From contig JBBIMP010000017.1 of assembly GCA_037444305.1 (NCBI GenBank), forward strand, positions 31,191 to 95,190: a stretch of 64,000 nucleotides of DNA. The letters are read 5' to 3'. Shown piece after piece: positions 43,774 through 50,744 of this stretch. How positions within the stretch are numbered: the stretch's first letter is position 1; each line of letters starts with the position of its first letter. This stretch comes from JBBIMP01 sp037444305. Lineage in GTDB: Bacteria; Acidobacteriota; UBA6911. A model generated the notes under the pieces. The model saw only the letters and a list, made by a program, of their open reading frames with translations, did no database searches and had not been told where the DNA came from. Both the position numbers and the translations under genes were made by a program.

Positions 43774-44799
43774 ATGATAAAGAAAAGTCGCATTCTGCCA
43801 CCACTCTTTTTGCTCGCCTGGCTGCCCGCGGGTCCTTTTGTGCCGGCGCCGGCCGGCCGGTCAGCGGCTGAGGCGGTGCAGGCCTTCCCGGTGCAATTGC
43901 TTGAGGGACTGGCGGAGTTCGACCTTGCGCTGCAGGTTCACGCCGACATCAGGGGAAACGTCGGGCCCTGCGGCTGACCCCTGAGCCCCATGGGCGGGTT
44001 CGCTCGGCGAGCGAGCTACTGGAAAGCCTATGCGAAGAGCTTTCCCGGCCGGCCGGCGCTGCGCCTGGACGGCGGGTCGATTTTCAGCCGGGAAACGGCC
44101 GAGGCACACATCCTGAACCGGTGGATTCTGGCGGGCTCGCATCGATCCGGCCTGGATGCCATCAACCTCACCTCCTGGGATCTCCCGGTGTGGCAGGAAA
44201 TGGCCGAACTGTCCGCAGCGGGTTTGCTCGACGCGGAGCTTCTGCACCTGCCGCTCGTCTCCGCGAACGTCACTGCGAGAAAACCCGTGTTCCCCGCGAT
44301 TCAACGCTACGTGCTCCGGGAACTCGCGACCGGGACGGGCGGCGCGAAGACCGTTCGTGTAGGGATCACGGGCCTGCTCTTCGACCAGGACGATAGGATT
44401 TCGAGATCGGACTTCACCGTCGAGGAGCCAAGGACGGCGGCACGAAGGGTAATCGCAGAGATGCGTGAAAAGACCGACTACCGCGTAGTGCTGACCGACC
44501 TGGACCTGGGCAAGGCCATCAGTCTTGCGGTCGGCGTCCCCGGAATCAGCATGCTCGTAGTCGCACGCAACTACGAGGAGCTTTCCGAGGTGCAGCAGGT
44601 CGGCGAAACTTTGATCGTCATCCCCGTGAACGAGGGCCGGATGATCAGCGAGGTGCGGCTCGGCTTCGACCTGGGGTCGAGAAAGGTGGACTTGCAGGCC
44701 CGGTTCGTCCCGCTGGACAAGGCGGTCCCCGATGATCCGGCGATGGCGGAACTGATCCGGAAGGCCGAGGCCGAGGTCGAAGCTTTCAAGAAGCAGTAG
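43774..44799 (+). CDS. Candidate selenoprotein: UshA-like exported protein with in-frame TGA (Sec68)
   Basis: The reading frame from 43774 runs through one TGA at 43975-43977 and continues in the same frame to 44799, giving 341 residues if the TGA is read as selenocysteine. Part one is a signal peptide (hydrophobic residues 8-28) followed by a short domain ending DIRGNVGPCG. Right after the TGA comes PLSPMGGFARRASYWKAYAK. As I recall the UshA-like metallophosphatase family, members read PCGC followed by a GG-ARRA motif, so the TGA stands where the second Cys belongs. The remainder (LRLDGGSIFS, DAINLTSWDLP, HLPLVSANVTARKPVFPA) is consistent with this family. A SECIS-like hairpin lies downstream of the TGA. 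The alternative is a nonsense-mutated pseudogene; codon use and frame look intact on both sides. No sel genes are in the window. Confidence 0.72.
43975..44017 (+). promoter_or_regulatory. Putative bacterial SECIS element after the in-frame TGA
   Basis: A stem of nine pairs, GGTTCGCTC (43997-44005) with GAGCGAGCT (44009-44017), including two G-U/U-G pairs, closes a three-base loop GGC at 44006-44008. The loop begins 28 bases after the TGA, within the 16-37 base window of bacterial SECIS elements, and has G in its first two positions. The stem overlaps codons for the conserved GGFARRASY. Confidence 0.6.
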
Positions 44800-44862
44800 G
44801 GATCCTGCCGGCGGACAGGGTTCGGTCGCCTTCAGGGGGAGGCAGCGGGTCCCGGGAGATTT

Positions 44863-45168
44863 TTGAACGTGGAGCCTGTTTCGAGCGTCTTATATACGGT
44901 TTTCCGGGGCACGCCGAGGCACGCGGAGTGGATGGTCGCCTGCCTCGAAGGCGCCTGGCCCTCGCTCGTGGGCCGGCCCCTGTCCGGCGTCTGCCGTCCG
45001 TGGTCCTTCGACCGGGGCGATTTGAAGATAGAGATCCTGGATGAAGCCTGGCGCCCGGCGCTCGAGGGCGTGCGCGACCAGCTGTGCAGCAGGATCCGGG
45101 ACGCCACGGACGGGGAGGTCCGGCGGATTTCCCTCCGCCGGAGAGCCCCGGGGACCGGCGCTCAATAG
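44863..45168 (+). CDS. DciA-like (DUF721) protein
   Basis: A 101-residue protein with the DUF721 pattern: a W followed by LVGRPLSGVCRPWSFDRGDL and LKIEILDEAWRPALEGVRDQ, then a short strand RRISLRRR. DciA proteins load or operate with the replicative helicase in bacteria lacking DnaC/DnaI. TTG start at 44863 has GGGAG five bases upstream; a GTG two codons later is possible. Confidence 0.7.
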   Translation: MNVEPVSSVLYTVFRGTPRHAEWMVACLEGAWPSLVGRPLSGVCRPWSFDRGDLKIEILDEAWRPALEGVRDQLCSRIRDATDGEVRRISLRRRAPGTGAQ

Positions 45169-45205
45169 CCGGGCGGACGCGCTGCCGGTCACGGCATTTC
45201 TCATC

Positions 45206-45234
45206 TGGTCAGAGGCGCCCCTTGGTGCTATCAT
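45206..45234 (+). promoter_or_regulatory. Candidate promoter for the propeller protein gene
   Basis: TGGTCA (45206-45211) and TATCAT (45229-45234) with a 17-base spacer, 58 bases before the ATG at 45293. Confidence 0.4.
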
Positions 45235-45292
45235 GTAAGTTTATTTTGCGGACGAACGGTCGTTTAAGGCATTTGCAATCATGGAGAAAGGG

Positions 45293-48175
45293 ATGGCAGG
45301 CAGATTCGGGAACCGGTGGACGGCGGGCGTGATTGCGCTGGGGCTCTTCCTGGCCCTGCCGGCGCAGCCGGTGCGGGCCGACCAGCGGCTGTACGCACGG
45401 GTGGAACCCAACGTGGAGGGGGCGCCCGAGACGCTGCTGTTCGACGTCAACGTCAACCCTACGGACAATATTTCGCCCAACATCGTATTCACCGGCGACA
45501 GCAAACACGGCTTTGTCTCCTACACCGGGTCGGGCGTGATCGTCGTCTTCTCGGTGCAGACGGGCGAAATCCTGCACCGGATCCGAACGGGCGGAAAACC
45601 TTTTTATGCCACACCCACCCCGGACATGAAGACGCTAATAGTGGTGTCGGTCCTCGACAACAGGATTTTCATCGTGGACACGGCGAGTTTCTCCCTGAAG
45701 GCGACGTACACTTTCGACAAAGCGCAGTTCGGATTCGGCAGCATCGTGACGCTCTCGCCGGACGGCGCCACCGGCTACGTCTCCTCCACCGGGACGGGTG
45801 AGGTCATCAAGTTCAGCGTGGCCAACGGCAGCGAGGACGGGCGCTTCAAAGGCCTGGTCTTCCCTGCGCAGATAACCCTTACACCGGACGGCGCCATCCT
45901 GTTGGTTGTGGATGTAGCCGACGGCGTGGAGCAGCTGGTGTTCGTCAACGCCTCCAACCTGACCCGCCGGAGCATCCTGAAGGCAACGGACAAGGTCAGG
46001 GAGGCTAATTTCACGATCTTCAACAAGGCGGTCCTGACCGCGGACGGCAAGACCGGGATCATCGCGAGCCGAGACTACAACGGTCTCCTGGGGCGCGATA
46101 CGGCGTTCCTGTTCAACGTGGAAACCGCGCAGATCCTGGAGACCGCGACGGTCGGCTTCGAGCCCGGGTATACGACTCTGACCCCCGACGGAAAAAACTG
46201 GATCGTCTTCAGCGAGTTCAGCATCGTCGTTATCCCGACGGACGATTTCAAGGGTCTATACGAAATGCAGGTCGTCCGGGGTGAACCGCTCGGCTCCTCC
46301 AACATCGCCTTCTCGGCGGATTCGCGCTACCTGTACTACGCTTCGGCCGCCTCCGACACGGTGTTCCAGCACGAGCTGGCCACGGGCGCAGTCGTCGGCC
46401 AGGTCCTGGTCGGCGACAATCCCAATGAATTCCTCGACCAGCCCTCGACGGTGGCGATCACCCCGGACGGCAGGTCGGTGGCGGTGGTGGAGTTCGTCAG
46501 CAACAACATCAGCCTGCTGACGGATGTCTCGGTCCTTGCGGCCGCGCGCTTCATTTACTCCGAAGATAAATTCACGGGGTTGTCGCTCATCAATCTTTCG
46601 AGCGAGCCCAACAACCTCCTGTTGATCGCCCTCAACGATTTCGGCCAGGTCATCACCGGCGAGGGCGTCATTAATCCGGCGATCTACGACCTGGAACCCA
46701 ACCACCAGATTTCGCTGACGGTGACGGAGCTTTTCAACCTCACGCCGGAGATCCTGCCGGAAGGAGAGTCGGCGCTGAACGGCTGGATCTCCGTTTTCGC
46801 TTACAGTCCGGAGGTTGCGGGCTACGTGACAATCGGCGACAACCTGATGACCGACCTGGACGGGACGCCGCTGTTCCGCAAACGCCTGCACGACTGGATA
46901 GTGCCGGAAATCGTAAATACCGAAGACAACACGCTGCTTCTCAACCTCCTCAATCCGAACTACAACAATGTGACTTACAATCTCGCCTGGACTCAGAGCG
47001 ACGGCACCTTGAGGGAGAGTGCGCCGGGCAGGAGCGCCTTCTCCACCGGGAGGCAGTCACGGCCTTTCGCGGAGCTCTTCTTCCTCTTCGAGGACGTGCT
47101 CGACGGCTATATCCGGGCGTTTTCGCGGGAAGGCCTGTACTACTCGGAGTTCCTGGAGAGCGCGGGCTCGCTGATGGCGCTGAACGCCATCGATGTCCAG
47201 CGATACGCAGGAATCCAGAAGATATACGCGCCGCAGTTCGCGATGGTGCCCGGATTCCGCACCCTGGTGAACATCATCAATGCCAACGAGGAGGACGCCG
47301 AGGTCACGCTGACGCTCCGGTCGCCTTCCGGAGCGATCATCGGCGAGCCGGTGCAGCGCTCCATGCCGAGTTTCTCCCAGTGGAAGGAAGACCTTGCGGC
47401 TGTGTTCTCTGATGTGCCCGGGGCGCAGAATGCCACCGGGTGGCTGGAGATCGAGAGCACGCGGGACCTTGTTCTCGGGACCATCACGTTTACCGGCGTG
47501 CAGGACGTGATCACCCGGGATTTCAACCTGATCGACAAGCCGCTGGAGTTCGAACTCCTCTCGGGCTACAGGATGAGGATCCGGGCCAAGAACATCCTGG
47601 AGCAGGAGGCCGAGATTGTGCTGACGCTGCGCGATCCCGAAGGCGAAACCGTGGGCGAACCGGTCCGGGTAACGCTGCAGCCGGCGGAGGAGCTGAACGA
47701 TACGCTCATGAGCCTCTTCGCCGGGCAGTGGGATCTCCTGCCGGCAGCCGAGCGGCTGGAGATCGCCAGCAGCCGCGAGGGAGTCCCGGGAACGGTCACC
47801 TATACGGAGCGCGACGAGAAATTCCGGACCTCCTTCGAGCTGGCGGGAACCCCGCTGAGAGAATTCCTCTTTCCCATCGCCGCTCAGAACGAGGACTATC
47901 ACACAGGCGTGGCACTGTTGAACCCGAACTCCGATCCCGCCGACGTGACGATCGAGCTCTGGGGTCCCGGGGGGACGCTCGACCGGACGGCCGACGTGAA
48001 GATCGCCCCGGATAACCGGATCGCCCTGTACCTGAACCAGCTCTTCACCGGCCTCGAACCGCGCCTGGTAGGGAACATCCGGGTGAGATCGACGCAGCCG
48101 CTGGTCAGCTTTTCTCTGGTCAACGACCTCGGGTTGAACTTCCTGACGGCGCTCCCGCCCATTCCTCTGCCCTGA
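45293..48175 (+). CDS. Large exported beta-propeller protein with C-terminal repeats
   Basis: A 960-residue protein with a signal peptide ending around VRADQ. Residues about 40-430 hold seven or so YVTN/YncE-like blades, each with a TPDG/SPDGA turn (TPDMKTLIVVSVLDNRIFIV, LSPDGATGYVSSTGTGEVIK, FSADSRYLYYASAASDTVFQ). From about residue 430, four to five beta-sandwich repeats occur, recognisable by LINLSSEPNNLLLIALNDFG, NIINANEEDAEVTLTLRSP, and VALLNPNSDPADVTIELWGP, each ending in a LxxLF motif. This looks like a surface or cell-wall protein that binds polymers. ATG 45293 follows GGAGAAAGGG; the ATG at 45281 is a possible but poorer start. Confidence 0.75.
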   Translation: MAGRFGNRWTAGVIALGLFLALPAQPVRADQRLYARVEPNVEGAPETLLFDVNVNPTDNISPNIVFTGDSKHGFVSYTGSGVIVVFSVQTGEILHRIRTGGKPFYATPTPDMKTLIVVSVLDNRIFIVDTASFSLKATYTFDKAQFGFGSIVTLSPDGATGYVSSTGTGEVIKFSVANGSEDGRFKGLVFPAQITLTPDGAILLVVDVADGVEQLVFVNASNLTRRSILKATDKVREANFTIFNKAVLTADGKTGIIASRDYNGLLGRDTAFLFNVETAQILETATVGFEPGYTTLTPDGKNWIVFSEFSIVVIPTDDFKGLYEMQVVRGEPLGSSNIAFSADSRYLYYASAASDTVFQHELATGAVVGQVLVGDNPNEFLDQPSTVAITPDGRSVAVVEFVSNNISLLTDVSVLAAARFIYSEDKFTGLSLINLSSEPNNLLLIALNDFGQVITGEGVINPAIYDLEPNHQISLTVTELFNLTPEILPEGESALNGWISVFAYSPEVAGYVTIGDNLMTDLDGTPLFRKRLHDWIVPEIVNTEDNTLLLNLLNPNYNNVTYNLAWTQSDGTLRESAPGRSAFSTGRQSRPFAELFFLFEDVLDGYIRAFSREGLYYSEFLESAGSLMALNAIDVQRYAGIQKIYAPQFAMVPGFRTLVNIINANEEDAEVTLTLRSPSGAIIGEPVQRSMPSFSQWKEDLAAVFSDVPGAQNATGWLEIESTRDLVLGTITFTGVQDVITRDFNLIDKPLEFELLSGYRMRIRAKNILEQEAEIVLTLRDPEGETVGEPVRVTLQPAEELNDTLMSLFAGQWDLLPAAERLEIASSREGVPGTVTYTERDEKFRTSFELAGTPLREFLFPIAAQNEDYHTGVALLNPNSDPADVTIELWGPGGTLDRTADVKIAPDNRIALYLNQLFTGLEPRLVGNIRVRSTQPLVSFSLVNDLGLNFLTALPPIPLP

Positions 48176-48186
48176 CGGAGTCGGGC

Positions 48187-48212
48187 GCGGGGCAGGCAGG
48201 GCCTGTCCCCGC
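48187..48212. repeat. GCGGGGCAGGC palindrome
   Basis: GCGGGGCAGGC (48187-48197) pairs with GCCTGTCCCCGC (48201-48212) apart from one bulged base. It lies right after the propeller gene stop and belongs to the GGGGACAGG family at 21.6 and 36.5 kb. It may also serve as a terminator. Confidence 0.65.
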
Positions 48213-48384
48213 ATGGTTCTGCGCGCACAATCCACGGCAGGCTCGCGGACCGGATGGTCCCCGGGACCGGGCTCCAACTACGACCCTCCCGAACGGGTGA
48301 TCCGCCGGCCAAAATGGGATATGATTCGGCCGGCTTGGCCTGCAGGAAAAGTCCGGGCGTGACGATGAGACGTTAAGGCTTGCC

Positions 48385-49812
48385 ATGTACGAGCAATATT
48401 ACGGACTGAAAGAAAAACCGTTCAGCCTGACTCCTGATCCGGATTTCCTCTTTCTCAACAAGGATTTCCGGGAGGCGCTGGAGCAGCTTCTCTACGGGAT
48501 CCGCCGCCGGGAGGGCTTCACCGTGCTGGTGGGGGACGTCGGGACCGGCAAGACCACCCTCTGCTGGGCGCTGCTGGGGCGGCTCGAAAGGAATGTCCGG
48601 ACGGCCCTGATCCTGAACCCTCTGCTGACCGAGGAGGACATGCTCAGGGCGATCCTCGCCGATTTCGGCGTGCGCCCCAAGGAGGGCGCAGCCGAACCCG
48701 AGGATTCGCCCGACGGGAGCGCGGCGCCTTACGATCCTTCCTGGATGCGAGGCCTGACGCGCAAGGAACTGATCGACGAGCTCAATCGGTTTCTTCTGGA
48801 AGCGGCCGCGGACGACATCACCAACATCCTGGTCATCGACGAGGCCCAGAACCTCTCCCCGGGTGTTCTCGAGCAGCTCCGCATCCTGTCCAACCTCGAG
48901 ACGCCGAAACGGAAGCTCCTGCAGATCATCTTCGTAGGCCAGGTGGAATTCGAACAGAAGCTCAGCCTGCCCGAACTCCGGCAGCTCAACCAGCGGATCA
49001 CCATAAGATACGAGCTGAGGCCGCTTTCGCGCGAGGACTGCGAAGCCTACGTGGTCCACAGGATGCGCATCGCCGGATCCACCGGCAAGGTTTCCTTTTC
49101 CCCCAAGGCGCTGAAGGAGATTCACCGCCGCTCGGCGGGCTATCCGCGGCTGGTCAACATAATCGCCGATTGGGCGCTGCTGGCCGGTTTCAGCGAGCGG
49201 GCCAGGCTCATCACGCCGAAACTCGTGCGCAAAGCGGTGCGCGGCCTGCGGGGGAGGGCGCAACCGATCAGGGTCCGGAGCGCGATCCGGCCGAGAGTGT
49301 GGGTGCCGGTGGCCCTGGCGGCAGGCGTGCTGCTGCTGGCGGCGCTCCTGGCGTTTTTTTACCGCGACCGGCTTCCGCAAGTCCTGGGTTATACGGGGGA
49401 GACGCAGCCCACAGCGGCGCCGGCGGGACGGGCGGAGGCGCCCCTGGTCCCCCCGATGCAGGACGATGACGGCGATGCCGCGGGGGAGAGTGGCCCGGAG
49501 TCGGACGGGTATGGGTTGGCGTCGGCCCCTCCTCCCGCAGACGAGCCGGCCGCGGCCGGGGGGAACGAGGAGGACTATATCCTCCAGGTGCACTCGCTCG
49601 ACACCCAGGCCAAGGCGGCCGCGGCGGTGGCGCAGTTGGACGACCGGGGTTTCTCGGCCTTCCAGAGGCTCCGGCTGGACAGGGGCGGCAACGAGTGGTT
49701 CGTGGTATACGTAGGACCGTTCATTTCCGTGGGTCGTGCGCAGGAAAGCGCGGCCAGGCTGCGCGACCTCGAAGGGCTTTCCCCCATCCTCCGGCGGATT
49801 ACCCAGCAGTAG
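48385..49812 (+). CDS. ExeA-like AAA ATPase with transmembrane helix and SPOR domain
   Basis: A 475-residue protein. N-terminal MYEQYYGLKEKPFSLTPDPD is the hallmark of the ExeA/GspA family of secretion ATPases. Walker A is GDVGTGKTT (residues 50-58) and Walker B NILVIDEAQNLSPG. A single transmembrane helix (about 305-327) follows, then a Pro/Ala-rich periplasmic linker, and a C-terminal domain (YILQVHSLDTQAKAAAAVAQ, WFVVYVGPF) that looks like SPOR, which binds denuded peptidoglycan. It probably couples envelope assembly or secretion to cell-wall state. No type II secretion genes are adjacent. Confidence 0.85.
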   Translation: MYEQYYGLKEKPFSLTPDPDFLFLNKDFREALEQLLYGIRRREGFTVLVGDVGTGKTTLCWALLGRLERNVRTALILNPLLTEEDMLRAILADFGVRPKEGAAEPEDSPDGSAAPYDPSWMRGLTRKELIDELNRFLLEAAADDITNILVIDEAQNLSPGVLEQLRILSNLETPKRKLLQIIFVGQVEFEQKLSLPELRQLNQRITIRYELRPLSREDCEAYVVHRMRIAGSTGKVSFSPKALKEIHRRSAGYPRLVNIIADWALLAGFSERARLITPKLVRKAVRGLRGRAQPIRVRSAIRPRVWVPVALAAGVLLLAALLAFFYRDRLPQVLGYTGETQPTAAPAGRAEAPLVPPMQDDDGDAAGESGPESDGYGLASAPPPADEPAAAGGNEEDYILQVHSLDTQAKAAAAVAQLDDRGFSAFQRLRLDRGGNEWFVVYVGPFISVGRAQESAARLRDLEGLSPILRRITQQ

Positions 49813-50017
49813 GGGCGCCGGGTTTCCAGGACTCCCTGAACGCGCAGAAACCTCGCGGCTCCGCTTATTGCAGGTCCGCAATACGGCTTTCCTCGATTGC
49901 AGCCTCGCTGCGCTTATGCGACGTCCTCGGTGTAACGCTCCTGTTGTTTTCGATTGCACGGACTGGATGCCTGTGCTACCTTTCGTGTTTGTTTTTTGCG
50001 ACTTGCTGGAGGTTCAA

Positions 50018-50287
50018 TTGGCGCTCACAAGAGAGAGAAAGAGTGAGATTGTAGACAGCTACAGGACTCACGCTACGGATACCGGTTCGCCCGAAGTGCA
50101 GGTGGCCATCCTGAGTGATAAGATCAGCTACCTGACGGAGCACTTCAAGATTCACGCGAAGGATCATCATTCCCGCAGGGGGCTCTTGAAGATGGTCGGC
50201 AAGAGACGCCGCCTGCTGGATTACCTCAAATCCAAGGATGTCAACCGGTACCGTACTGTGATCGAGCGGCTGGGTATTCGCAAATAG
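50018..50287 (+). CDS. rpsO: 30S ribosomal protein S15
   Basis: An 89-residue protein of standard length with SEIVDSYRTHATDTGSPEVQ and HHSRRGLLKMVGKRRRLLDY, the 16S rRNA-binding helices. The start is TTG at 50018 with GGAGG (50007-50012 region) about 6 bases upstream; longer in-frame starts are not conserved. pnp follows about 450 bases downstream, as in most bacteria. Confidence 0.96.
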   Translation: MALTRERKSEIVDSYRTHATDTGSPEVQVAILSDKISYLTEHFKIHAKDHHSRRGLLKMVGKRRRLLDYLKSKDVNRYRTVIERLGIRK

Positions 50288-50290
50288 GGT

Positions 50291-50335
50291 GCGGACTCGT
50301 TCCGCGCCCCGATGCGGGGGGCTTCGGACCGAAGC
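50291..50335. terminator. Cluster of hairpins after rpsO
   Basis: Three short stems follow the rpsO stop: GCGGA/TCCGC (50291-50305), CCCC/GGGG (about 50307-50319) and GCTTCG/CGAAGC (50321-50335). No U-tract follows, so this is a weak terminator or processing site. The rest of the 450-base gap before pnp holds an inverted repeat at 50611-50681 and nothing else I recognise. Confidence 0.4.
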
Positions 50336-50610
50336 TTCCCGCGGTGCGGCGGAGCGATTCCGGCCGTTCACCCCGGGCCGGGGCCCACGCGAAACCCGCG
50401 CATTGAAGTCACGCTGATCCCGCAGCATAATTCCTTATACATAAGCAGTGAAAACGAGAAAACCGGACCTTATTCCAATCGGGGAGCAAGAAGGTCGGGA
50501 GGTCTCTCTGCACGCTGCCGGACCTGGGGCGGTTTAGACGTTCCCCTGTTCCGGATTCCGGTTCAGCGAGCCTGACCTCCGAATGTGATAACGGATATGG
50601 TGGATTGTGA

Positions 50611-50681
50611 ATTATGAGTTATGAGTTAATGGCTCTTGAAGGCCGCCCCGCCGCAACAGCCCTTAACTCAGGACTCATAAT
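50611..50681. repeat. Inverted repeat in the pnp leader
   Basis: ATTATGAGTTATGAGTTAA (50611-50629) pairs with 50663-50681 at 17 of 19 positions. Being A+T-rich in a G+C-rich genome, it stands out. The pnp leader in other bacteria carries an RNase III-processed stem-loop for autoregulation; this could be the analogue. Confidence 0.55.
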
Positions 50682-50744
50682 CATAATTCCTGATTCATGG
50701 CCCGCCAGACCCCGCTTCCCGGCAAACAATCCAGGAGGATTCCG

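Noticed and set aside
43744..43977. Stand-alone 77-residue small protein
   Set aside because: It shares frame with the downstream UshA-like sequence and ends precisely at a conserved motif, so I treat it as the first part of the candidate selenoprotein.
49884..49905. Shared CGGCTTTCCTCGATTGCA-like sequence with 41143-41162
   Set aside because: The match is only about 18 bases and its flanks diverge, too short to call a repeat.
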